Assembly: GCA_022559845.1 (NCBI GenBank)
Contig: CM040118.1
Coordinates: 234,965,224-235,029,223 of the forward strand
Origin: Amorphophallus konjac
Taxonomy: Eukaryota; Streptophyta; Magnoliopsida; Alismatales; Araceae
DNA length: 64,000 nucleotides
Direction of reading: 5' to 3'
The notes under the pieces are model-generated. The model was not told where the DNA came from. It ran no database searches and saw only the letters and a list, made by a program, of their open reading frames with translations. Position 1 is the first letter of the stretch, and every line of letters begins with the position of its first letter. Shown piece after piece: positions 21,988 through 32,360 of this stretch. The translations under genes were made by a program, and so were the position numbers.

Positions 21988-23182
21988 TCAGAAGTAGAAC
22001 TTATGTAGTGTAGTCGCGTTCCAGGTCTTAGGGATGGGCTCTCCTTCCATCGTGGATAGTCGGTATGCTCCTTTCCCGAGCGTCTCGACCACTCAGTAGC
22101 GGCCTTCCCAATAAGGGGTTAGCTTGCCCGCCGTCTCAAGTGGTCGAGAGGCTTCAGCTTTCCTGAGCACGAAATCTCCCGGTTGAAAGTGTTTATCTAG
22201 GACTTTGGCGTTGTAGTATCGAGTGAGGCGGCGTTGATATTCCGTTGCTCGGATGCTGGCAATCTCTCGGAGCTCATCTGCTAGGTCGAGGTTTTCGAGT
22301 AATTTCTGGTCGTTTGCCTCGTGCGAGAAACAGATGACTCGGAGGGCGGGATTGGCAATCTCCAATGGGATAACGGCCTTGGCGCCGTACACCAACTGAA
22401 AGGGACTTTCACCGATTACCGTTCTGGGAGTCATTCTGAGTGACCAAAGTACGTTTGGCAATTCCTCAAGCCAGCTGCCCTTGACTTTGCCGAGCCTGGT
22501 CTTGATGCCTTTTAAGATAGTCTTGTTGGCATTTTCGACCAGTCCGTTAGCCTGAGGGTGGGCGACCGAAGTGAAGTGATTGCGGATGTTTAGGTCAGCG
22601 CATCTGTCTCGAAAATAACGAGAATGAAATTGCCGACCATTATCGCTCACTATCACTCAGGGGGATGCCGTAGCGACAAATGATCGATTTCCAGATGAAA
22701 CTCCAGACGACTGTCTCGGTGATTCTTGTTGTGGCTTCGGCCTCGATCCATTTGGTGAAGTAGTCGATGGCGATGATGACGAACTTCTTCTGGGCTTGAG
22801 CCGTGGGGAACGGCCCCAAGATGTCGATTCCCCAGCGAGCGAAAGGGTATGGCTCGGCTAGGGTAACGAGCTCCGTTGCCGGCTGATGGACCAGGTGGTC
22901 AAATCGCTGGCATCGATCGCAGTGCTGTACGTAGGTCGAGCAGTCGCGCTGTAGAGTGGGCCACCAATAACCTTGCCGTAGCAAGATCCTGGCGAGTGAC
23001 CTTCATTCCAAATGCGCTCCGCACAGGCCTTCGTGAACTTCTTGAATCGCTCGGTTGGCTTCGTCAGTACTGAGGCATTTCAAGAGAGGACCGAAGAAGG
23101 ATCTTCGGTAGAGAGTGCTGTCCAGAATGATGAACTGCCGAGCTTGGTACTTCAATCTTTGGGCTTCCTGGGGGTCGGGAGG
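21988..23182 (-). pseudogene. pol: Integrase part of the old minus-strand Tat pol
   Basis: Left half of pol, cut off by the 27-kb insertion at 23183. From right to left it has the linker (EAQRLKYQARQFIILDSTLY), a zinc-binding HHCC region ending CDRC, and a catalytic core with D in WGIDILGP, D in SDNGRQF and E in GLVENANK, the last two separated by 35 residues as expected for DD35E. The C-terminal part (GDFVLRKAEAS, LTPYWEG) is typical of Ty3/gypsy integrase. Damage: TGA after GLCGAHLE near 23005, a frameshift near 22655 between RYGIP and SDNG, and a TGA after YWEGRY at 22093-22095 before the natural end at 21988. Inactive copy. Confidence 0.9.
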
Positions 23183-24476
23183 TGTAGACACGCTAAAATT
23201 GATACTATGATGATCAAATCTCATGTCACTATGTTAACGCCCCAAAGTGAACTTCAATATTTCTATAAAATAAAGTTTTTCTATTTTTGTGTGGGTTTTT
23301 ATGATTTTTCTTGCATTTTTGTAATTAACGACTCGAAGAGGGGCGTGTTTTAAATAGCGACCTGAGCTAGGGCGTTTTGCAAAGAAAGGACGACTGGGGC
23401 AAGAGGCGTCAGTTTCTGATATTTGACGTATCCTACCCTAATTGAAATCAAAAATTAACGTCCCTCCCTAGGTCGTGTTTTGAATTAACGTCTCTCCTAT
23501 AGGCGTCTCTTTATAATTTTCAAATAAGGAAGGTTTTCTTACTAAAATTAAATCCAAGAATTAACGTCTGTATGCTAGTCGTTATTTCAATTAACGCCCA
23601 GACTCAGGTCGTCAATTTCAAGTAACGCCTTGATGTGAGTCGTCTCTTTTCCTTCCGTGTCCTGCTTGAACTTCCCTTTCCTGGAGAGTCCCCTGCTCTG
23701 TTTGGTCATCTTGCTCGATTAGGGAACTAGAGACCTTGCCGTAGAAGGGTCTTGCTAGTTCTTATCCCATTACATTTGTGTTTTCTACATTATAAATAGC
23801 CTCCTGGGTCGAGTTCGCGCGAGGTTAGCAGAAGCTTGATAGGAAGGTTGGCTAAAACAGAAGAGAGGAGAGATTAGCAATAACAGTTTTCTCCGTGCAC
23901 TGAAGCCTTTATACCCTCCTTTTCTTTGCGAATCCGTGCTCCTGCAGTGGTCTTCTTCTTCCTAGTGCATCAGCCGCATCAATTGGTTTCCCCTTTACTG
24001 TTTTCAGGAACAGCAGGGAGTTCTTTGCATCAATTTGCTACTTCATCATTGTTCATCATAGTTAGTTTGCATTAGCTCTGCATCATATCTCTTTCCTTCC
24101 CTAATTTTCTTAGGGGTTTTAAAAGAACCAAAAGGTGCACACTTTATGCTCCACTTTCATCATCATATTACTCTTTTGGATTGATACTACACACACGTTT
24201 GGCTAATCCCTCCTCTTTTGATTGTTTGTTCTTTGTTTAAGGGTAATCAAGAGGAAAACCCCCTTCATCGACCGGCCGGTAGAAGGAGGAGGAAGGAATC
24301 TACACTCATCCCGCATCCTATTTTCACCAGGTATTCGCGATCAATCTCCCTTCTTTTGAGGTAACCCCTCTGGCGATCACACTCCAATAGCAATCTCTTG
24401 CTCCCCTTTATTCCCTTTATTTTAGTATTTATCTTCCTCTTATTTATTTTTTTGATGTGAAAAAACACGATTCACA
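23183..24476 (+). repeat. 5' LTR of the 27-kb element
   Basis: TATAAATAG box at 23791-23799. The U3 part (about 23325-23645) carries about ten mini inverted repeats of the ACGCC...GGCGT type. The small minus-strand frame near the end is repeated in the 3' LTR and is not supported as a gene. Confidence 0.95.
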
Positions 24477-24479
24477 AAT

Positions 24480-24496
24480 TGGCGATCACGGTGGGA
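24480..24496 (+). promoter_or_regulatory. Primer-binding site (tRNA-Arg-like)
   Basis: TGGCGATCACGGTGGGA starts three bases after the LTR. It begins with the TGG that pairs with the tRNA CCA end and resembles tRNA-Arg primer sites of Ogre/Tat elements. The identical 17-mer follows the LTR of the element at 54424. Confidence 0.75.
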
Positions 24497-25543
24497 CTTC
24501 CACTATTTTTCTTTTGATTACCCTCTCCTGTTGGCACCCGCGTGTGCCCTTTCCCATTGGCACCCACGTGTGCCCTTTCCCTTAGGTACCCACGGTACCC
24601 CTCCGCTGTGCCTCACGGGCACCCTCCATGGTGCACACTGCACACCCACACCCCTCGGATTAGCCAGTTTGTGTTCTCTGTGTTTTTTTAATTAACGCCT
24701 CACATCAAGGCATTTTTCATGAATTAACGCCTTTACTCAAGGTGTCTTTCTCGCATTTAACGCCTCCTGCAAAGGTGCCTTTTTATATAGCGTCTCCTGC
24801 TTTCTCACTCTCTGAGAATTGACACCCCTTGCTGTGGGCGTCCTTTGTCTATCCTGCGCCTTTCTCCCAGGCGTCTTTTGCACAATCCGCGCCTCACACC
24901 AAGGCGTTTCTCGAGCACTGTCCGACAGGACTTCACAGAGTAGCGACAGCCACGCTGTCGTGTTTCCTTATTTTAGCGACTTCTGCCAAGTCGCTTTTTA
25001 CCTGTGTGTTAACAGAAAGTTGCTTGATCTGTTTGTTCATGCTGGATTAATTCACATATTCATTATCTGATTATACCTGCTTGCTCTGCTTATATTATTC
25101 TGCATTTTGTGGCATTTGGTTGAGAGACCTTCTCTCTCTACACTAGGATTCCACACACCTTTCTTGGAATTGGAACAACCCTCCATTGAGCATTCCGTCT
25201 CTTTGGACTGAAAATTTCTTTTCCAATACCTCTGTAAGTCCCCGCACCCGTGGATTCCCTCACGGACGCCGGGCTGGTTGTACCTTGAAGTACCCGGAGT
25301 TTAGATAGCCCACCGTTGGTGAGGAGAGAGAAAGAACTTAGTTAACCCAGATATCACAACCAAAACTCACAACTAAGTTCTACACTACAAAGAGAGAGGA
25401 TTGTGCATCAATTTAATTCACGTTAACCTCAAACTTGAATCTAAAAGCTTGCGTTCATTACAACTCGTTTTCATAACTTGATTGGATTGAGTGATTATTG
25501 CAATTATAATTCCTCCAAAATAAGCTCTTTTCTCTGCTTAAAC
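24497..25543 (+). other. 5' leader of the 27-kb element
   Basis: About 1 kb without a supported ORF; the extra ORF1 found upstream of gag in some Ogre elements is not seen. It carries ACGCC-type mini inverted repeats (about 24690-24980) and a block at 25229-25288 that is conserved in the third element: TAAGTCCCCG, then a small stem CCGTG/CACGG, then GGTTGTACCTT. The block begins GTAAGT, a perfect match to a splice-donor consensus. Confidence 0.6.
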
Positions 25544-28498
25544 ATGCAACTCCGTTCAGGTAAGATTATCAACATGGCAAGCTACAGGTACTCCTATGAT
25601 GATGTGGAGGAGAATATTTTTGATCAATCCTATGAGGCACCCCTCCAAGATTCCATCTATCATGAGGGAAACTACCCTCCGCCTCAGGGCCATTATTCTC
25701 AAATTCATGTGGTTGACACCACAACTCATGAGGTTGAACCCTCCTCTCAAGCTTTACCATCCAATCAGAACACATCGGGGAACACCCCACCATCTTTCAA
25801 TGTCAATGATTTAATTCATGCATTATCTCAATTGGACGATTCCCAGCGGCAGGCAGTTCAGGCCGCTTTGAAAGGGAAATATGTTCCCTCTTCATCTTCC
25901 AATCCCCCTCCTGTCGCGAGTGGCCATCACGTTGTTAATGATCAGGCGGTCTTGCACAAACCCCCCTCTTGTCCACCAACGCCCGGTGCGGCCATGCCGG
26001 CCCAACAGGCAAGTTATTCCGCGGCTAGGCCCCAATTCCTTCAACCTCCCCAAATCCTAAGGACGCCTATGCCTAATTCTTTCATTCAAAACCCGGCCCC
26101 AGTCGAGTCAGATACTAATGCTCTACTCCTTCAGAAATTGGCTAGCATGGAAGAACAACTCAACAAGGTTACTGCTGCCAAGAATGCTCCAGAGATCTCT
26201 CTGCCTACATTGCCAGTTTTTCACTTACCACCTTCTGAGATGCCGAATTTTTGGTGATACAATGGAACTGGCAATCCATTTATTCACTTGAAGGATTTTA
26301 TGTATGAGACCTCCTTGTGGCAGGGCAACAAAGCCTCACTGGCTTATTTGTTTAGAAGATCTCTAGAGGGGCCAGCCCTCGAGTGGTTCTATTCCTTGGA
26401 TCCGACAGATGCCATCAATTTTGATGTGGTTCAAAGGAAATTCTTGCAGAAGTATAGGGACCGGGTTGGACCCTCTCTATCTGTTACGGACTTGGTTGCA
26501 GAGAAAATGAAGCCCGAGGAGGACTTCATCATATTTGCTGATAGATGGCGATCAATGGCTGAGAAATTGAAAGATACTTTGTCAGAACCAGAGCAGGTTA
26601 AGATGATTATTTCAAATGCAACCCCTCAATTCCGGCATATATTAGCCATGAACAGATTGACTACCATGGAGGAGCTCTATGAAAGAGCTCTATATATTCA
26701 AACTCAGATGAAGGATTCGCCCATCATGGGCATGTTCAAACCGAAACCACGGTTGGTCAAGAAGAATACAAATGTCAACAATAGCGGGCCCACGACTGAG
26801 GGCACCGTCATCAATGAGCAAGTTGGCGCGGTCGGCAACCCCACACCTTTTCGTCAATCTAACCCACGACCTCCGCCACCTCCACAACAAAACACCCTCT
26901 TCCACTCACCCCCACAACACCAATTTGCTCCTCAACCTTCCCTTGCTCCTCCATAAAACCAAACGCCACATGCAGATCCCTCAGCTCTGCAACAGTACCA
27001 CCAAGTACCGCCACCTACCAACTATGGCCCGCAACAACAACAGCAAAGGAGACCACTTGGCCCCAAAAGGGCCCATTATCCGCCATTGCCAGAAAGTCTC
27101 CCAGATATATTTAATGCCCTGATGGCTGCTAATCTACTCATGTTACCAAAAGAAAGGACAGCGTGGCCCGCTAATGTTGACACGTCCCGCTATTGTGTTT
27201 TCCACCGCTCCCCTGGTCACAATATTGACCATTGCTTTCACTTCAAGGACTACATCTATGATTTAAATGACCTGGGTGGCATTAATTGGGACGAGATGAG
27301 ACAGTTCATCGCTGCTATGAAAGTAAGAAGGCCTCCTCGGCAATAGCAGGCTCAGCAGCCGCAGCAACCAGCTCCACCAGTACAACAGCAAGCTCCAGCA
27401 CCTCAGCAAGATATGGGGATTGTCCACAACCCATTGCCGGAGCACCAAGCAAATCAGCATGTGAACCCGGTCACGTCTCTCCATGAAGTAGAGAGAGGGC
27501 AGGGATGGCACGGAGAAAATGCCTCTATCGGGGCATTCAACCATAATTCAAATCAACCTTCGCGCCTTTTGCGCACACTTCCTTCTTCTTCTACCCCTCA
27601 ATTAAGTCGCCCCCTTTTGCGCCCCGTTAACCCATCTGTCCCCACTAATTCCTCATCCTTGCCAACCCGGTCTCTCCTTACCCGTCCACTACGACCACAG
27701 CCTCCGACGCAGCAAACTCCATCATCCGCCACCAATCCTTTGCCATCACCATCTAGGCCACTCCTCATTCACCTGTCACCAGCACCGGTTACGTCCACCA
27801 CCACCACTCCTCCGCCAGCAGGGACACCTCCACCATCAGCTCAAGCACCATTTATACCCCGACCTCTCCTTGTTCAATCCGCTAGCACTTCCCACACTCG
27901 GGCACCCCTTCCTACTCCTACGCCTCCTACGGGGGCTGCCTTGTCGAATTCCTCACCGATTTCTTCTTCAAACACTCCTCCACCAATTCTCAATGCTAAC
28001 ACCCCTTCTTCTTCCAATCCTCCCTCCATCCTTGCCCCGACAGAGGAGTGTCGAACCATGGCACCGCTCCGCAGTGGACGGATGTTCCAGCGCATCTTTC
28101 CCCAGAGAGAGCAGGAGCCCGCACAGGGGCCAAATGAACAAGAACAGGAGCAAGAGTCCGTGCCAGGCACTCAATATGATTTACTGAAGCATCTTGACCG
28201 AACTCCAGCAAGAATCTCTATTCTAGAATTGATTAAGAGGTCAACCACTCATCAATTAGCTTTAAAGGAATATTTACAGAAAGTTATGGTCAATGAGGAC
28301 ATCCCTGCCGAGCAGATAACCACAGTCTTAATGCCCGCTAGCGGTCAGCCAGTAATTACTTTTTATGAATATGAATTGGCACCTCAACCAGCTAGGAAAT
28401 ATGCCATGTGTATCACAGTTGACATAAATAAAGTGGCAGTAAAACAATGTTTGGTGGACACTGGGGCATCCATCAATGTATTGCCACCTGCACTTTGA
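25544..28498 (+). pseudogene. gag: Gag of the 27-kb element, with three nonsense changes
   Basis: One reading frame from ATG 25544 (MQLRSGK) holds a disordered N-terminus, a gag capsid-like domain at about 26230-26720 (PALEWFYSLDP, EDFIIFADRWRS), a Pro/Gln-rich linker and a zinc motif of form CX2HX4HX4C at 27194-27235 (CVFHRSPGHNIDHC), followed by a Pro/Ser-rich linker reaching the protease. In-frame stops occur at 26255 (TGA), 26954 (TAA) and 27344 (TAG); in context each reads as a C-to-T change from CGA, CAA or CAG. The frame reaches the aspartic protease motif (LVDTGASINVLP, catalytic Asp codon 28457-28459) and ends at 28498 because of a frameshift near 28490. Homologous to the gag at 57872. 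Confidence 0.9.
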
Positions 28499-30108
28499 AG
28501 ATGTGCGGCATTCCTGAAAATCAGATTCAACCATCCACTATAATAGTCACAGCTTATGACAACACCAAGAAGTCTCCCTTGGGCATGATAACATTAAAAG
28601 TCAGTTTGGGTCCAGCTACAATCACAGTAGATTTTCACATATTGGACATGGATCCAACATTTAATGGCATCCTGTGTCGCCCCTATATTCAACAGCTAGA
28701 TGCAGTGCCCTCTACAAATCATCAATGCCTCAAGTTTCCACATAAAGGTCGCATTATTAAAGTCACTAGCATGCCAATTCTGCCAGATGAAGACATACAC
28801 TTAGCAACATCAGTTCCTTCTATTTGGCCTTCCAACAAGCCGTTGCTATCAGTATTGGATATCCCTCACCCAAGGCCGATGCCACCCGAGACAGTTACAA
28901 CAGTTGCCATGACACCCCGAACTGTCAAGGGGAAGAAGAAGAAAAATATGATGAATACCCCATTTTGGAATATTCTGATGAGAATGGGGTACCAGGTTGG
29001 CAAAGGCCTGGGGGTCAATTCCCAAGGCAGAACTAAGCCTGTCAAGCCACAAAGATTGATTGCACGGGGCGGCCTAGGCTATAAAGGACCAAGCAAGAAT
29101 GAAGACGAACCATGGGCAGTTATGACCTCCACTTTGAAGACAGATCGCCAACCACTCACTTGGACATTGCAGACACATTTTATTAAAGGTGGCATTCAAA
29201 ATAATGAGCAGACTACAATAGTCACTTCCATGTTAGACTGTCAAGATGTTCATGCTAGACAGTTTGCTCGTCATATTGCTCCATTGGCCACCTATAAAGC
29301 CCTCGAGTCTCTAAGGCCTGATAAGAGGAAGAAAATGGATGATCTAGAGTGTGACTGGTATAGATGGTTTGACATGAATGATATTGCTAATGCTTTGAGT
29401 CGTCTATTTATGCCGACCGACCCAGAATGGTCGCCATTGATCCATGAGTTGATTGAAAAACCTACTGTGATAACAGATAAGAGGCAGCTGTTGAGCAATT
29501 ATACAGACACTGGAGAGCCAGATGTGCCATACGAGGAAGGTTTCACGATAGACAGGCTGTGGGCCGGCCTTTTCTCTCTCACTTCCAGACATCCGTCTCT
29601 TCTTGTCTCCCTATATCCCCAAATGTTTCCATGTGTGCCTAGACCGCCTCCAATCATGGTCATCTTTTCTCCAAGTTCACTTCGAGTTTCTCCTCCAATT
29701 CCTCCCTTGCTCCTCGAGCAATCCTCCAGACTCTCCATCGCACCCCTGCGCGGGTCGTTATTAAATCAACCCTTCTCCAATCTGTCAATCTCCACTCCAC
29801 CTCCTGTTTCCTCTTCGCATTGCTTCCTCCTCGAAGAGCAAAATCAAAATAAAAATGAAGAAAAAAATGCCAAAATTCCAACTTTTCAAACCTCCATCTC
29901 TGTTGAGGAGACCTCTTATCTCCTCTCTGAGTGTGCCCCGACCCAGGGGCCGCTCTTCCAAGATTCATTGATAAACCTTTTCCACCCCTCCTGCGAGGGG
30001 ACTTCATCTGTATCCCCTCCTGTATCCACTTTTCACCTCCTTCCTTTTCTTCTTCTAATGATCAAGCTAGTTGCTCCTCTTCTTCTTCTAATAAAACTCA
30101 TGGGGTAG
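28447..30108 (+). CDS. Protease C-terminal part and G-patch region
   Basis: This frame takes over from the gag-protease frame at about 28490. It encodes the rest of the retropepsin-like domain (LKMCGIPENQ, ILDMDPTFNGILCRPYI) and then a G-patch at about 28955-29090 (MGYQVGKGLG, ARGGLGYKG), a feature of Tat/Ogre protease regions. From about 29560 it becomes Ser/Pro-rich and overlaps, in another frame, the start of the RT frame (29931-30108). In Ogre elements an intron lies between protease and RT; the pyrimidine-rich stretch 29570-30100 is a good candidate here, but I did not fix donor and acceptor. A frameshift is the alternative. Confidence 0.7.
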   Translation: MFGGHWGIHQCIATCTLKMCGIPENQIQPSTIIVTAYDNTKKSPLGMITLKVSLGPATITVDFHILDMDPTFNGILCRPYIQQLDAVPSTNHQCLKFPHKGRIIKVTSMPILPDEDIHLATSVPSIWPSNKPLLSVLDIPHPRPMPPETVTTVAMTPRTVKGKKKKNMMNTPFWNILMRMGYQVGKGLGVNSQGRTKPVKPQRLIARGGLGYKGPSKNEDEPWAVMTSTLKTDRQPLTWTLQTHFIKGGIQNNEQTTIVTSMLDCQDVHARQFARHIAPLATYKALESLRPDKRKKMDDLECDWYRWFDMNDIANALSRLFMPTDPEWSPLIHELIEKPTVITDKRQLLSNYTDTGEPDVPYEEGFTIDRLWAGLFSLTSRHPSLLVSLYPQMFPCVPRPPPIMVIFSPSSLRVSPPIPPLLLEQSSRLSIAPLRGSLLNQPFSNLSISTPPPVSSSHCFLLEEQNQNKNEEKNAKIPTFQTSISVEETSYLLSECAPTQGPLFQDSLINLFHPSCEGTSSVSPPVSTFHLLPFLLLMIKLVAPLLLLIKLMG

Positions 30109-32360
30109 CTTCACCTAAGAAATCCAAGGGTAAGCAGATTCCCCGCAGATTTTTGTTGGAGTTGGCTAGAAGATGCCGGGCATGCTCAACTCTTCCCGAA
30201 ATTTTAGAGAATCCGATCATCTTGCCAGAATTAGAATATGAGGGTACTTGTGCTTCTTATGAGAGTTTAGGTGTCTATGAGATTATGAATGATGAAGACC
30301 CTATTGAAGAGGGGGATGAAAGTTACGAAGAATGTGAGGACGAGGCTGATGCCATTGCTAGTGGTATGAGAAGATTTGATGAACCTTCAGCCTCAGTAGA
30401 AGAGCCTACCAAGGAAATAAATCTGGGTACGGAAGAAGACCCCAGGATTGTCCTCATTTCAAAGAATTTGCCGCCCTCCGAAGAGGAGGCGCTTATTTTG
30501 GTACTTCAAGAATACAAAGGCACGTTTGCATGGAGTTATGAAGATATGCCTGGACTAGACCCTGCGCTCGTTGAACATCGGCTTACACTTAAGCCAGGGT
30601 CTGTCCCGATCAAACAACGGTTGAGACGTTTCCACCCTAACATGGCTTTAAAGATGAAAGAAGAGGTCGACAAGCTTCATAAGGCTAGATTTGTTAGAGT
30701 TGTCCTCTATCCGAATTGGGTGGCTAACATCATCCCGGTCATGAAGAAAGATGGAAAGGTTCACATTTGTATAGACTTTCGGGACCTCAACCGTGCGTGT
30801 CCTAAAGATGACTTCCCCCTCCCTCATATTGATGTTTTGATTGACAATACGGAAGGATTTGAAACTCTCTCCTTTATGGATGGTTTTTCAGGTTATAATC
30901 AAATTCGCCTGCCTGAAGAAGATCAAGAGAAAACGTCATTCACTACACCATGGGGTACTTACTGCTATGTGGTCATGCCTTTTGGACTCAAGAATGCTGG
31001 AGCCACCTATCAGAGGGCTATGATGGCAATTTTTCATGATATGATTCATATTTATATTGAGGTGTATGTGGATGACCTGGTAGTAAAATCAAGAACAAGA
31101 ATTGAGCATCCTGGGATTTTAGCTAAAGTCTTACAAAGATCACGAAAATATCAGTTGAAAATGGACCCCAAAAAGTGTGTATTTGGTGTTTCATCAGGGA
31201 AGTTGCTTGGGTTTATTGTCAGCAAAAGAGGAATTGAAGTTGATCCCAATAAGGCAAAGGCCATCAGAGATATGTCTCCTCCCAAGAATTTGAAGGAAGT
31301 TCGAGGATTAATCGGGAGGTTGCAATTTATTCGCCGCTTTGTCTCCCAGCACTCACAAAGATGCAGGCCGTTTTACGAGCTTACTAAGCCGGGGGTCAAG
31401 TTTAATTGGGATGACAAGTGTCAGGCAGCTTTTGACGGATTGAAGGATTATCTGGCCAATCCTCCTGTCCTGAGGCCGCCAATTCCGGGCAAACCACTTA
31501 TCCTCTATGTTTCTGTCCTGGATGACTCTGTAGGTGCTGTCCTAGCTCAAGTGGATGAAGAAGGGAAGGAGAGGGCAGCATACTACTTGTCTAAACTTCT
31601 CAACCCTTGTGAGCAGAGGTACTCAGCCATGGAGAAGACTTGCGCTACTTTAGTCTGGGTAGTTCAGAAGTTAAAACATTATTTCTTAGCTCACGAGGTT
31701 CACCTCATTGCTCGCATGAATCCGATTAAATTCCTTCTTGAAAAATCTATCCTTACCGATCGATTGGCGCGCTGGCAAAGTTTTCTCTCTCAATTTGACA
31801 TCACTTACATTCAACAAAAAGTAATCAAAGGTTACGCCATCGCCGAACATCTTGCTCACCACCCTCTCCCTCGATTTGATCCTGTCAATTCAGAGTTTCT
31901 AGATGAAGAACTAATGTCCATTAATCAACCCCACGATCCTATGTGGACATTACATTTTGATGGAGCTCTAAATTCCCAAGGAAGAGGGATCGGCATGGTT
32001 CTTTTAACACAAGAAGGGGTCACCATCCCATTTGCTGCTCAGCTCACTTTCCCTGTCACAAACAATATAGCTGAGTATGAGGCCCTTTTGGCCGGTCTTC
32101 AAACCGCTCATAAATATGGTGTTACCCAATTACTAATCGTTGGTGACAGTCAACTCATTCTACGCCAGGTGCTTGTCAAGTACCGCACTATCAATCCTAA
32201 ACTCAAGCCTTACCAGGAACTTGCTTCAGCTTATGCCAAACTCCTCACCAAGTTGATATTCGTCCATGTCCCTCGAAGCCAGAACATCTTAGCTGACGCT
32301 CTTGCCTCTTTGGCCTCTGCTTTAGTCTTTCCTCCCCAACGAGATTTTCACGTTCCTCTC
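29931..32360 (+). CDS. pol: Pol: reverse transcriptase, RNase H and second RNase H
   Basis: Open frame of 810 codons; the true 5' boundary is probably a splice acceptor, not a start codon. Domains in order: acidic linker; RT from about 30540 with PNWVANIIPVMKKDGK, FRDLNRACPKD, the MPFGLKNAGATYQ motif and active site YVDD at 31065-31076; RNase H (about 31480-31850); and a second RNase H-like domain (LHFDGAL, NNIAEYEALLAGL, GDSQLILRQ, LADALASLA) at about 31945-32330. The dual RNase H is diagnostic of the Tat lineage. The frame ends at 32360 because the non-autonomous element inserted there. Removing the insert and one CTCTC copy leaves the frame open into the integrase at 38777, so the pol was intact before insertion. 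Confidence 0.92.
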
